Assembly: GCA_028456385.1 (NCBI GenBank)
Contig: JALNQF010000370.1
Coordinates: 1 to 39,460 of the forward strand
Reading direction: 5' to 3'
Origin: Ophiosphaerella korrae
Taxonomy: Eukaryota; Ascomycota; Dothideomycetes; Pleosporales; Phaeosphaeriaceae
Length of the DNA: 39,460 nt
The translations under genes were made by a program, and so were the position numbers. Position 1 is the stretch's first letter. Every line of letters begins with the position of its first letter. Positions 23,036 through 34,701 of this stretch are shown one piece after another. The notes below the pieces were generated by a model, which did no database searches, had not been told where the DNA came from, and saw only the letters and a program-made list of their open reading frames with translations.

Positions 23036-26000
23036 ATAGTAGAAAGTTTAACTAAACAATTAAGTAAAGCCCCTAGGAGTAGTCTAGAATCTAATAGTAC
23101 TATATAGGAAACAATTAAAGGTTGTCTTAACTAACTAATTAACAACAAAGAAGATATAAAAATAGTAATCGATGCCTTAGAAACGTAGAATAAGAAACTA
23201 TAGGATTATATAAAACAAAACAAGGTATAAATTAAAGCTATTATCTAAGGATAGAACTAGATAGAACTAATTACCTAAAGATTAGAGATAAGTGCGACAA
23301 AGAAACTACCTAAGATACTTATACTTAAGAAGTTTAATAGAGAAAGAGAGAAACTAAGACCCTTTATTATATTAGTACAACTCTAGATAGATATATAAGT
23401 ACTACACTTTAATATAGAAGAAAAGAAAGTAATATATATTAGATTATACCTCGAAGAAGACGTAATAAGATAGTATAAACCTTACTAGATAGATTACACA
23501 ATATATTTACTAATAACCTAAAAAGATAAAACTAGAGCTATTTTTAGAAGTTATAAATACTTTACTAAGCGAATAAGAGTAGCGTTTAGAGATATAGACG
23601 TTACCTAATAAGCTAAAGAGTAACTAGAAAAGCTTATATAGAACTAGAGTATTCCTAAGTATATATTATAGTTTAAACAACTATTACAAAATATAGAATA
23701 GAACAAGTTAGCCTTAATATTACGATTTAAACAAGGACTTAACTCTAAGATACAATACGAGATAATATATATAGAGAAACTACAAATACTAGAAGCTCTA
23801 AAGTAATAGGTAATATAAATTAATAATAACTTTTAAGAATAGAAAAAGAATAAATATAGAGGCTATATATAGAACTACAACAAGAGAGACCTTATAGTTT
23901 TTAACGCTAATAAAGATAAGAAGAAAAAGAAGAATAAAGACTTTACGTACTTTAATTGTAGTAAGAAAAGCTACTACGTAAAAGACTACTAATTATAAAA
24001 GAAGAAGGATATAGTATACTATAAATATAGGAAACTAGGATACTTTGTAAAAGACTGTAGAAGTAAGGACTTAAAGAAAGAAACTTAGTTAAAAATAACT
24101 AAGAAAAAGAAGGAAGTACTATAAGCATAGGCTAAACCTTAGGAGAAGGTAGCTAGGAGTAAAGAAGTATAATATATAATACTTTACTAGACCTTTTGTT
24201 ATAATAACGACTACTATATATATCTTTCTAGTAAATAGGGAGTAGGATACTTCCTATAATAGAGATATAGAGTAGCTATAATAAAAGAAAGAATAAAAGC
24301 TTAGCTAGTAGAAATAACCTAAGTAATAGGCCTACTAATAGAAGATTTAGAAGGGGAAGAGCTCCTAGTACTATTAATCTAGGCTAAAGAACTAGTACTA
24401 GATAAAGAAACTACTACGACTACCTCTAAAGGACTATAAGAGAAGGAAAAACAAGTTAGTATAAGAGATATAGAGTATACCTAGCTAATAATATATAGTT
24501 ATAATAGCTAAACAATAATAGATATAGAGGAATAAAATAAAAAATAGAGATTTATTTAAATATACTTAATAGTTATAAGTATAGAGGAAGCGTACAAAGA
24601 ATAGAAAGAACGTAATTCTAAAGAAACTAAGTTTACACTATTTTAAGAATAGATAAAGTAATATATAGTTGTAGTAGAGAGAATACCTATACTAAAAGAA
24701 TAGTAATACTTTGTAAGAAAAACGTAATAGATTAACAAAGCCTATATACTAAGAGTACTAGTAGTATACTATATCTTAATAATAAATATACCTAAAAAAG
24801 ATAAGTACTAGGAAGGAGATAACAAAATAATAGATCTAGAACATCTAGTATATTTTAAAGTATTATAGATATTATACCTAGATAAGAATTGTATTATACA
24901 TAGAAACCCTAAAGTAAATAATAATGTATAGCTAATAAGAAGAAAAGGCTATAACTATATAAGAGTAATTATAGTAGAAGATATCTAGAGATAGGAAATA
25001 ATTCTAGAAGATAGATACGTAGTAGTAAGACCTAGTCTAAAACTATCTAAGAAATGCGTCTAAAGAGGACTATAGTATAAATATACGTATAATAAATATC
25101 TAAAATATAAAGAATATAAGCTTAAAATAGAGCTATAGCCCTAGAAAGATAGACAATTTATAAAGATACTAAGATAAGAAAAACTAAAAGGTATAGGAGG
25201 CCTATATATTATAAAAAAAGGTATATACTAAGGAAAGAGAGTATAATTAATAATTAATAGTAGAGCTACAAGAAACTTTATATTAAAGAAGTTTGTACAA
25301 ATATAAGGAATAGAATATATAATAAAGAAATACTCTCGACAATTAAATACGATTAAAGGAAAACTATTCTAGGAACTAATATAGTTCGAAATAGTACCTT
25401 TAATACTAAGGTTAGAAGGACTAGAAATTAAGAATATAGTTATAGACATAATAACAATTAATAATAAATAAGATATAATACTAGGTATGCTATAGTTATA
25501 AATAATAAACCTATACATTAATTAGAGAATAGGATAAATTAACTATAGTAAAGTAGAAACGTTAAAAGCTAATATAAGCACCTATAAAGGAGAATTTCCT
25601 AAAGAATACAAGAAATAGGAAAAATAGCTTATAGAGCTAGAAGATTACCTTCTAGAATACTAACTATAGGACTTAGTAATAGAACTAGAAGAAGGTAAAA
25701 ATATAGGATAGAGCTTAGTCTACTAAAAAATAGAAGAAGAATCTAAAATTAAGCAAACGTTTATCTAAAACGCAATAAAGAAAGGATAGATAAGAGAGTC
25801 TAAATCCTTAGTAGCGTATAGACTAATATTTGTAGATAAAAAGGGAATAAGTAACAAGAGACCCTACGTAGATTTTAGGAAAACTAACGTAATTACTAAT
25901 AAGAACTAGTACCTACTACTACAAATAGATAGAATATAAGATAGACTACAAAGAATAAAAATCTTTATAAAACTAGACATTTAAAACGCTTACTATTAGA

Positions 26001-28525
26001 TTAGAATTAAAGAAGGTAATAAATAGAAAATAGCGTTTAGAATATAGTATAGACTATATAAATACTTAGTTATACTATTTAGCTTAATAAACGCACTAGT
26101 AGTATTCTAAGAAAGAATTAATATAGTACTAAGAGAGTACTTAGATATATTTATATTTGTATACTTAGACAACATCTTTATATTCTTAGAAATAGAGGAA
26201 GAACACGTATAATATGTATATAAGGTACTAGAGAAACTAGTAGAAAATAAACTATTTCTTAAAATAAGAAAATGCGAGTTCTACACAAAAAGAATAGATT
26301 TCCTTAGGTTTATTATAGAACTAGGAAAAATTAGTATTAATCTAGAAAAGATTAGATCGATTAACAAATAGCTAACGCTAAGAAACCTAAAAGAAGTATA
26401 ATAATTTTATAGGCTAGCTAACTTTTACAAGAAGTTAATAGTAGGATAGTTTAAAGATATAGAACTAATAACTAGACTTATAAAGAAAGATATACTATTT
26501 AAATAGATAAAGGAATACGAAGAAGTATTTAAAAAGATTAAGAAGAAATTTATAGAAAACCTAGTTATTAGAATATATAACCTAGACCTACTAGTAATAG
26601 TAAAAATAGACGTATCTAACTTAGTCTATAGAATAGCACTAATATAGGAAGATCTAGAGACTAGAAAAGAATACTTAGTTAAATACTTCTCTAAGAAAAT
26701 AAAGATAGTAGAACTTAACTACTTAATCTACGATAAGGAGATACTAGTAATCTATAAAGTATTTAAATAATAGAGAGTATACCTATAAGGAGTAAAGTAT
26801 TAAATAAAAGTCTATATAGACTATAAGAATCTTATAAGATTTATAATAAATAAGAAACTATTATAACGCTATATAAGATAGTAGGAATTCCTATTAATAT
26901 TTAATATAGAAATTATATATACGAAAGGGAAGGATAATTAATTTATAGACGCCCTTAGTAGAAGACTAGACTTATAAGAAGAAGTAAGTACTACTAGTAT
27001 AGTTCTAATTAAGAATAAAGAAGGATATTTAATCCTAAATATACCTAAGATAGCTGTAATACTTAAAAGAACGAGTAGTAAACTAGACGAATAGATTTAG
27101 AAAACAACGTAGGAAATACCTAAAGAAATAGAAAAACTAGAAATCTAAGAAGGATTTATACAAGCCTATAGAAGAATATATATTCTAAGTAAGATATAAA
27201 GAGAATTTATAAGATAATTCTACGAATTACTAGTATATAGTTACTAAGGAATTAATAAAATATTAGATAGACTACTATAAGACTACTATATTCTAAAAGT
27301 AAGGTAACTAGTAATAGAAGTACTAAGAGACTATATAGAATACTATAGAAATAAGTATAATAGATATATACTATATAGAATACTACAACTAGTAAAGATA
27401 CTAGAATAACTATAGGGAGTTATTACAATAGACTTTATTACGAAGTTACCTAAGTCTAAGGACTTAGTATTAGGAGTTAAATACGATAGAATCCTAATAA
27501 TAGTAGATAAGTTAATAAAGTATATATACTTCTAACTATATAAAGAGAGAAGTAGGATAGAAGTTACTATATATTAAGTTCTAGGAACTATAATTAGTTA
27601 ATATAGACTACTAGATAAGATTATTATAGATAGGGATGTATAATTTATATTAAAACTATAGAGAATAATAATAGCGTAACTAGGAATATAACACGTAATA
27701 TCTATAGTATACTATCTATAAATAGATAGATAATTAGAACAAATAAATTAGATAGTAGAGTAATACTTAAGATACTACCTTAACTATAACTAGAACAATT
27801 AGGTATAGTTACTACTTATAGTATAGTTAGTATATAATAGTATAAAGAATATAGTAATAAGAGTATTACTCTTTTTTACGAACTATAGATTTAAGCCTAA
27901 CGTATACTAGATACTAAGAGATTAGATATCTTAGTCTCTAAGAGGAAAAAACTTTACTAATAGACTTAAAGATATATACAATTAACTAAGATAGGACGTA
28001 GAATTTCTATAGGATTAGATAATAAAGTACTATAATAAGAAGTATAAGGAAGGACCCTAATTTAGAAAGAGAGAAAAAGTATAGCTAGTATAAAAGAATA
28101 TTAAGAGTAAACGCCTAAGTTTAAAATTAGACTATGTTAAGATAAGACTATACAAAATTAAGAAAGAAGTTACACTAGTTATGTTTAGATTAAAGCTACT
28201 AAATAAGATAAAGATATACCTAATATTTTACGTAGCCTTACTAAAACAAGTACTATAGAACGTAGAACTACTAGTATATAAAGTAGACACGTATAAAGAA
28301 CAAGAAGAATAAGAAGTTAAGAAAATCTTATAATACTAGTTCTATAATAGAAGAAACTACTACTTAGTAGAATAGATAGGCGTAAATAAAAAAAGACAAC
28401 TATAGGAAAAAATATAGGAACTAGAAGATAATCTTAATTACTCTAAAAAATTAGAGGAGTTCTAAAATTAAAACTCTCTAGAACGCCTAGTAGTAAACTA
28501 AGAGAACTAATATTACTAATAATAG
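23036..28525 (+). pseudogene. gag-pol polyprotein of element C (Ty3/gypsy chromovirus), best preserved copy
   Basis: One frame runs from 23036 (ATA for ATG, then VESLTKQLSKAP) to the chromodomain end near 28460, about 1,800 codons; I found no indel at the positions checked. Gag has KKFNREREKLRPFI and two CCHC knuckles at 23948-23989 (Cys to Tyr) and 24018-24062 (YFVKDCRSK). The protease has NSRAT (ancestral DSGAT) at 25256-25270. The reverse transcriptase has YVDFRKTN at 25865 and YLDN (for YLDD) at 26162-26173. RNase H has its Asp at 26609 and ends IDALSRRLDL near 26985. Integrase has an HHCC region near 27200-27350 and Asp, Asp, Glu at 27431, 27629 and 27737. The chromodomain lies at 28311-28460, with TAG at two expected Trp positions. 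Family level is certain. The stop is uncertain because ancestral stops cannot be told from RIP stops. Confidence 0.95.
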
Positions 28526-29131
28526 ATAGAGAGACAATAGAGACGTCTAGCGTAGGACCTACTATAGTAATATTAAACGCCTTATCTAAGTCTAGCTTAG
28601 CTTCTAGAGCTACTAACTACTTAGCTAATTTCTTATTATTTAAGGCCTTTATCTTATAAAGACGAGAGAGATAAGTTTAATTCTCTACTAGCTTACTCTA
28701 AGTAAGCTCTTAGATACGCTTATACTTAGCTTTAGCCTCTATAATTTAAGATAGTAATTTCTCTTAAGTCTAGTTAATAGCTTTCTCTATTATTGTTAAG
28801 CCTAGACGCAAGGATAAGTATAATAAACTTACACTTAGAAAGAGAAATACTAGATACGTTATAAGAACTACGTATATTTACACGAATATACGCCTTATAA
28901 GCCTTACTATTATTTGTAGAAATAATATAAGGAAGAGACTTAGGGTTTAACTTAAGAGAAGTATAATAAGAGTAAGGAAATATTTTAATACTATTACGTA
29001 ATACGCAATTAGTAAGAAGGTAGCAACAACGTATAGATAAAATAAGTATAAGAGAGGATAAAGAACTCTATATTAATAAAGAAAATAGACTAATAACTTT
29101 AGCTTTAGGGTAAGAAAACTAAGACTTACCT
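28515..29131 (-). pseudogene. Antisense reading frame of element C (type 1), least degraded
   Basis: Minus-strand frame from the polypurine tract to the end of gag-pol. The first part (codons in phase with 29109) reads PKAKVISLFSLL, SIKIFPYSYYTS, SKAYKAYIRVNIRSSYN. The second part (phase 28787, one base off) reads LRLGLTIIEKAIN, EAKAK, VEN-TYLSRLYKIKALNNKK and LEAKLDLDKAF. Third-position differences from A, with the same residues, argue that both parts were coding. The phase change fits an intron, two ORFs or an old frameshift. The second part is rich in Lys, Glu, Leu and Ala and looks helical. No family recognised. The U3 of the 3' LTR would be its upstream region. Confidence 0.6.
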
Positions 29132-29145
29132 AGGAGAGGAAATAG
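29132..29145 (+). other. Polypurine tract of element C
   Basis: AGGAGAGGAAATAG directly before the 3' LTR, the best preserved tract in the window. Confidence 0.85.
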
Positions 29146-29572
29146 TATTATAAGTGTAATAGAAGAAATTAAGATAAAACTAATTAGTCCTAATCTAAGC
29201 GCTAATAAAGTATAAGATAAGTAAAGTAATAACTTTAATTAGGAGACTATATATAACTAAGATACCTAGGTTAATCTATAATCTATAGATTCTTAGTATT
29301 AATAGATTATAGATTAAAGTAATCTATAATCTACTAATCTTAGTAACTATAGATTATAGATTATAACAAGTATATAGTTAGTAGGATGTATATTATTAAG
29401 ATAGTATTAGTAATTTAATTCTTTAACTATAGAACGCTAGTGCAAGATAATTATAAAATATCTTCTACTATTTATAGTTATTGTAGATCCTAATATAAGC
29501 TTTTGTTATTAACTCTTAATCTATAAACTCTTATTATAGGTGCCTATAGTTAACAATAGGCAGCCTATTATA
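29146..29572 (+). repeat. 3' LTR of element C (type 1, 427 bp)
   Basis: Starts TATTATAAGTGTAATAG and ends AGCCTATTATA. Same length as the 5' LTR; the differences I compared are transitions (TG to TA, CAG to TAG, ATCGAG to ATTAAG, AACGAAG to AATAAAG). It has lost more CpG and CpA than the 5' LTR. Confidence 0.94.
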
Positions 29573-29577
29573 ACTAG

Positions 29578-30176
29578 TGCTAAATAAAGAGGTATTAGGA
29601 ACGTCTAACGTAATAGGAGCTAGAATAGCCTAAACTATATCCTTAAAGTCTATCTTAGCCTCTAAAGTATAAGACTATTTAGATAATTTAGTATTATTAT
29701 AAGCTTTTATCTTATAAAGACGCTTAATATAAGAATAAAGATTTACTAGCTTATAAAGAGTTAGCTTATACTTAGCCTTAGCTTCTATAAGCTATAATAA
29801 TAGTATTTCTTAAGCTTAGTTAATAGCTTACCCTATATAACTTAGTAAGAAGAGACTATATAGAAATTAAGTACTTATACTCTATAAGAAAAATACTAGA
29901 AGGTATATACTTATATTAAATATTAGCTAGAATATACTTACTATAGCATTTACTATTCTTTAAAGATATAAGATAAGTAAGCTTTAATTAAGTATAATAG
30001 GCGTAGAGAAATATTTTAACTTTATTATAAGTAATACAAGTAACAAGAAAGAGTTTATTATAGTTAGAACGTAAAGATATAGAAAATAATAAAGAGTTAG
30101 AAATAAATAAAGAAACTAGACTAATAACTTTAGGCTTAAAGTAGAGAAATAAAAACCTACCTAGAGAAGAGAATAG
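29578..30176 (-). pseudogene. Antisense reading frame of element B (type 2), cut by element C
   Basis: Minus-strand frame from the polypurine tract at 30163-30176 to the C insertion. Its last few codons lie on the other side of C, before 22547. The start reads PKVISLVSLFI, close to the F copy (36573-37215) and unlike the middle part of type 1 copies: SLKNSKCYSKYILANI here, against SKAYKVYIYTN in type 1. The C-terminal helical part (KRLYKIKAYNNTKLSK, LEAKIDFKD) is shared more widely. Stops are TAA/TAG at probable Gln codons. Function unknown. Confidence 0.55.
30163..30176 (+). other. Polypurine tract of element B
   Basis: AGAGAAGAGAATAG directly before the 3' LTR at 30177. Confidence 0.82.
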
Positions 30177-30617
30177 TATTATAGCTATAATAAGAGGAAA
30201 CTAATTTAAACTAATTAGCCTTACTATAGATAATAACAATATATATAATCTATAAGATAATAAACTAGACTAAGAAACTAACTATAATAGAGATACGTAA
30301 TAGATTTGTAATTTATAATCTTAGTAAATATAAAGTATAAAGTTAAGTATATAATAAATTTATAATTTATAATCTTAGTAAATATAAAGTATAAAGCTAG
30401 CTAAGAAGCCTAAGTATATAGTTAGTAATAATACGTATTATTAGGATAGTATTAGTAATTTAATTATTAACTATAAGCGATAATACTAAAATAGTTATAA
30501 AATATCCCCTATTATTTATAGCTTATTATAGATTACTATATAAGCTTTTATTATTACTTTTTAATCTACTAATAACTCTTAGGTATTAGGAAGTTAACCC
30601 TAGTAATACCTATTATA
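30177..30617 (+). repeat. 3' LTR of element B (type 2, 441 bp)
   Basis: Starts TATTATAGCTATAATAAG and ends ACCTATTATA, followed by CTTCT at 30618-30622. It is the uninterrupted twin of the 5' LTR and so gives the empty site of the MITE. Confidence 0.94.
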
Positions 30618-32850
30618 CTTCTATCCTACTTTTTTCTTTATATAGCCTAAAATATAAGTATTTTATAAGCTTATCTACTATTATTAGAATTCTATTATAC
30701 TTAACTTCTAAAATTAGGTTTTTTAACTTAGGTAACGTTGTAATAAAGTCTATTATAATAATTCTCTATAGTTATTCTAGTATTTTAACTAGTTATAATA
30801 TCTTATATAGTATATATCTACTATACTTATTCTTTTAGTATTCTATATAATTTTATAGTACTTTTATTACTAATTATCTTACTTTTAGAATATAGTAGTT
30901 TTATAGTAATCTATCTAAAGTTTTATTAATCTCTTAGTATCTATATACCAATAATTTATAGAATTATTATATAAATTCTCTCTAGATCTTTTTTAGAATA
31001 TATATCCTTCTATAAGCTTATATAAATCTTTCTTAGATTACTAGTTTTTTTATTTCTTTAAAGGCTTCTTATATTATTCTCTAAATCTATTTATTTAGCT
31101 TACTATATATTCTTTTAAGTATAGTAGCTATTTTAAGTATATTTAAAAATAAGTATCTTTTTTTATTTTTAATAAAGACTATACTAGTAGTATTTACTTC
31201 TTTCTATAAATTTAGTCTTCTACTTAAAGCGTCTATAAATTAATTATCTTTGCCTTTTATATATATAATTTCTAAGTTAAATATTAATAAGAATTCTTAC
31301 TATCTTATATAGTATTATAATAATTCCTTATTTAGTATAAATCTTATAAAGTTCTTATAGTCTATATAGACCTTTATTTAGTACTTTATTTTTTATAGGT
31401 ATACTCTCTATTATTTAAATACTTTATAGATTACTAGTATTTCCTTATTATAAATTAGGTAGTTAAGCTCTACTAGCTTTATTTTCTTAAAGAAGTATTT
31501 AACTAAGTATTCTTTTTTAGTCTTTAGGTTTTCCTATATTAGTACTATTCTATAGACTAAGTTAGATACGTCTATTTTTACTATTACTAGTAGGTCTAGG
31601 TTATATATTTTAATAACTAGGTTTTCTATAAACTTTCTTTTAATTTTATTAAATACTTTATTATATTCTTTTATCTACTTAAATAGTATATCCTTTTTTA
31701 TAAGTTTTATTATAAGTTCTATATTTTTAAACTATTCTACTATTAACTTTCTATAGAAGTTTACTAATCTATAAAATTATTATACTTCTTTTAAGTTCTT
31801 TAGTATTAGCTATTTATTAATTAACTTAATTTTTTCTAAGTTAATCTTTACCTTTCCTAGTTCTATAATAAATCTAAAGAAGTCTATTTCTTTTATATAG
31901 AATTTAGATTTTCTTATTTTAAGAAATAGTTTACTTTTTACTAGTTTCTTTAGTACCTTATATATATATTATACGTATTCTTCTTCTCTTTCTAAAAATA
32001 TAAAGATATTATCTAAGTATATAAATATAAATATATCTAGGTACTCTTTTAGTACTATATTAATTCTTTTTTAGAAAGCTACTAGTACGTTTATTAAACT
32101 AAAAAGTATAGCTAAGTATTTATATAATCTATATTACGTTCTAAATACTATTTTCTATTTATTACTTTCTTTAATTCTAATTTAGTAGTAGGCGTTTTAG
32201 ATATCTAGTTTTATAAAAATCTTTACTTTTTATAGTCTATCTTATATTTTATCTATTTATAGTAAGGGGTATTAGTTCTTATTTATTATTATATTAGTTT
32301 TTCTAAAATCTATATAAAGTCTCTTATTATTTATCTTTTTTTTATCTATAAATATAAGTCTATATACTACTAAGGATTTAGATTCTTATATCTATCCTTT
32401 TCTTATTATATTCTTAATAAATACTTATTTAATTTTAGATTCTTCTTTAGTTTTTCTATAGACTAGGCTTTATCCTATATCTTTATCTTTTACTAAGTTT
32501 ATTACTAGGTCTTATAGTTAATATTTTAGAAGATAGTCTTTAGGTTCTATAAGTTATTTTTCTTATTTCTTATATTCTTCTAGGAATTCTCTTTTATAGG
32601 TATTTGTATAAGCTTTTTATATACTTATTTTATAGTAGTTAATTTTCTTTATTCTTTAATTAATATATAGGTTAGTTATCTATAACTATAGTATTTCTAG
32701 AATTATATCTTATTTATTATTAATTATTGTTATATCTATAACTATATTCTTAATTATTATCTCTTTTAGTTCTAATATAGAGGGAACTATTTTAAACCTA
32801 TTTAGTTTCTAGAATAGTTTTTTTTTAATTATACTTAGTTATTAAGAGTA
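30618..32850 (-). pseudogene. gag-pol of element E, part 2 (integrase to protease-RT linker)
   Basis: Continues E from 16214 (30618-30622 is the second CTTCT). Reading leftward from 32850 it has the linker, reverse transcriptase with YLDN (ancestral YLDD) at about 32004-32018, RNase H near 31200-31600, and the N-terminal and core integrase to 30623. It is very close in sequence to F (38150-39460). It is broken at 32850 by the pogo-like transposon within the protease region. Confidence 0.88.
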
Positions 32851-32917
32851 ACGTATTCTACTACCTAGCTTATTAAACTACTAAGCTTATTACTTTTTCT
32901 TAGTACTATAAATACTA
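32851..32917 (+). repeat. Left terminal inverted repeat of the pogo-like transposon
   Basis: 67 bp, nearly identical to the complement of 34633-34699. It contains AAGCTTATTA downstream of a TAGCTTATTAAACTACT stretch, so there is a short direct repeat in each end, possibly transposase-binding sites (inferred). Confidence 0.9.
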
Positions 32918-32929
32918 TATCTTTAGAGG

Positions 32930-34620
32930 TTAATAATAAACTTTACTTAGTACCTCTTACTACTATAATACTATTATCTAATTTAGAAGTCTTTTCTTTA
33001 TCTTCTTAGTATATTCGCGTATTATACCTAGTCTTCCTATAGTTCTTATAGTATTGTTATTTTAGCTAAGCCTTTTCCTAATTACCCCTACTATAAGGCT
33101 TCTTACCTTTCTACGTAGCTATTAACGCCTCTCTAGATACCTATATTAATATCTCTCTATACTTTATAGTCTTACTATACTAAATTTACTTTTATTTACG
33201 TAACTTTTACTTAGTTATTACTTCTAATTACTCTTTAAGCTCCTTTATATAGGCTTCTTAAAGAATACTTTTATATAGTATTAATTTAGTACACTTAATA
33301 AGCTAGTAAAGGAAGCCTTATATAGTAGTAGGTAAGTAATAAAGAGAATTACTTAAGAGCTTTAACTAAGACCTAAATTTGTATAAATTACTTAGAGTCT
33401 TTAACTACTATAGCGTCTCTAGTAGTAGAGGTCTTAGTAAGGTACGAATATAGATATTAAAGTAATCTAGTATATCTTATATATTTAAGAGAATAAGTCC
33501 TAAAGCTTTAAAGGCCTTCTTATAGTTCTACTTAGTAAATACGTTAAAAAACGCGTCTCTAAAGGCTAGAAAGAAACTTTCTTTATTAATATAGAAGACG
33601 CGTTTCTATACTAAGTTTTATACGCGTTTAAAGTACTTATACTTTAGTAGTAAAAAGTATACTATATTAAGTAACTAAAAGATATATAATAAATAGGCTA
33701 GTATATAAAAGGTTAAGATCTTATTTTTAAAGTAGTAGTCTTTAAAATCTTAGTTAAGGTAGCTCTTATAGCTATCTAAGATAAGTAGTTAGTATACTCT
33801 TACTTAATATAACTTTATATACGCGTTAAAGTACTTTAACTACTTTAAGCTAAGTATATTAGTTGTTTAGCTATTTTCTAAGACTAAGAGCTTCTAATTA
33901 GGTAGTATACTTACTTCTTTATACTAAGTAGAGATATAGACGCGTCCTTTATAGATAATAAATAGTAAGATTATATACTCTACTATATAGATACTCTAGA
34001 TTACTATAGTCTACTTATAATTACTACTCTAAGTAAGTATAAGCTTTATATACTTCTCTAAGCCTATAATAACCTTTATTAACTTAATTATACTTATCTA
34101 AAAGCTAGTCTTATTAAAGTTATAGATGTCCTTATCTTATACTTTATATTTAGCTTTAGTCTCCTCTATAAGCTTAAACTACGCGCTAATAACTTTAGGA
34201 TCCTCTTAGAGTATTCTCTAGTAATCTTTTACTTAGTTAAATACTATTTTTAGCTTATCTAAACGCGCTATAAAGCGTATAAGCTAGTTCTTACCTATAA
34301 GTATCTTACTTTATATAGTAAGTAGTTTATTAGCTATATTAGCTACTTTATAGAGTTAAGGTGTAAATCCTTATTAGTTAAGGTTAAGAATATATTAGAT
34401 AATTAACTACTCTTTAGTTATAGTAAGTTTTTAGTAGTTTAGTTATATAGTAAGTTAAAAAGTAATTCTTTTAAGTTAGTTAGAGATTTGTAGTTAATTA
34501 ACGTTAAATACCTTAGTAGCGCGTTATTAGCTTTAAAATTAACTAGATACTAAGGCTTAGAGAGTAAGCTTAAGCTTACCTTCTTACTTAAGAATATTTT
34601 CTTTAAGTTGTTAAGATATA
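32930..34620 (-). pseudogene. pogo/Fot1-like transposase (DDE superfamily), RIP-degraded
   Basis: One minus-strand frame of roughly 550 codons across most of the element. In order: a psq-type helix-turn-helix (ATKVFNVNQLQISNQLK), a CENP-B-like second DNA-binding domain (YILNLNQQGFTPQLYKV, IGKNQLIRFIARLDKLK), then the catalytic part: IYNFNKTSFQIS (family consensus FDETGF), VLENSQTTN near 33859-33886, LLILDSYKSYLNQDFKDY near 33740-33786, and FQLLNIVYF near 33654-33675, where the third acidic residue is now Asn. The C-terminus is basic and Gln-rich. In-frame TAA/TAG fall at Gln or Trp sites (written Q above). Such enzymes cut and paste the element at TA sites. The start codon is not recoverable. 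Family assignment is firm. Confidence 0.92.
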
Positions 34621-34632
34621 GTAGTATAGAGG

Positions 34633-34699
34633 TAGTATTTATAGTGCTAAGAAAAAGTAATAAGCTTAGTAGTTTAATAAGCTTAGTAGTAGAATACGT
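34633..34699 (-). repeat. Right terminal inverted repeat of the pogo-like transposon
   Basis: Reverse complement of the left end with about three or four differences; ends TAGTAGAATACGT before the TA duplication. Confidence 0.9.
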
Positions 34700-34701
34700 T
34701 A

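Larger units (their letters stand above)
22548..29572 (+). mobile_element. Element C: complete Ty3/gypsy chromovirus (type 1), least mutated copy
   Basis: 7,025 bp with two 427-bp LTRs, flanked by ACTAG (22543-22547 and 29573-29577). It is inserted where gag-pol and the antisense frame of B converge; F near 37190-37205 shows the unoccupied site. CpA, TpG and CpG are clearly more frequent than in any other copy (CACATTC-type words, GCGAAGTGT, CAACTATTACAA), so it has had the least RIP and is probably the youngest. It is also the innermost: C lies in B, B in E. Confidence 0.95.
16215..30617 (+). mobile_element. Element B: Ty3/gypsy chromovirus (type 2), interrupted by a MITE and by element C
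   Basis: Flanked by the perfect 5-bp duplication CTTCT (16210-16214 and 30618-30622). Its LTRs are 441 bp each once the MITE is taken out (11 + 430 bp). After also removing C (22548-29572) and one ACTAG copy, B is about 6.9 kb. It is inserted in the integrase region of E, in the opposite orientation. F carries the unoccupied version of the target near 38155. Confidence 0.93.
32851..34699. mobile_element. pogo/Fot1-type DNA transposon (1,849 bp), RIP-inactivated
   Basis: Terminal inverted repeats of 67 bp (32851-32917 and 34633-34699), starting ACGTATTCTACTAC. TA duplicated at 32849-32850 and 34700-34701. It carries one transposase frame on the minus strand. It is inserted in element E; G at about 4260-4275 shows the unoccupied site (TTATTAAAATTACTTC). 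Size, TA target and transposase all fit the Fot1/pogo branch of the Tc1-mariner superfamily. It is less CpA-depleted than E around it, in line with later arrival. Confidence 0.93.

Noticed and set aside
23036..28525. In-frame TAA/TAG read as Gln, as in a ciliate-type genetic code
   Set aside because: Stops also fall at expected Trp positions, catalytic Asp reads Asn, and CCHC Cys/His read Tyr. Together with CpA loss on both strands this is RIP, not codon reassignment.
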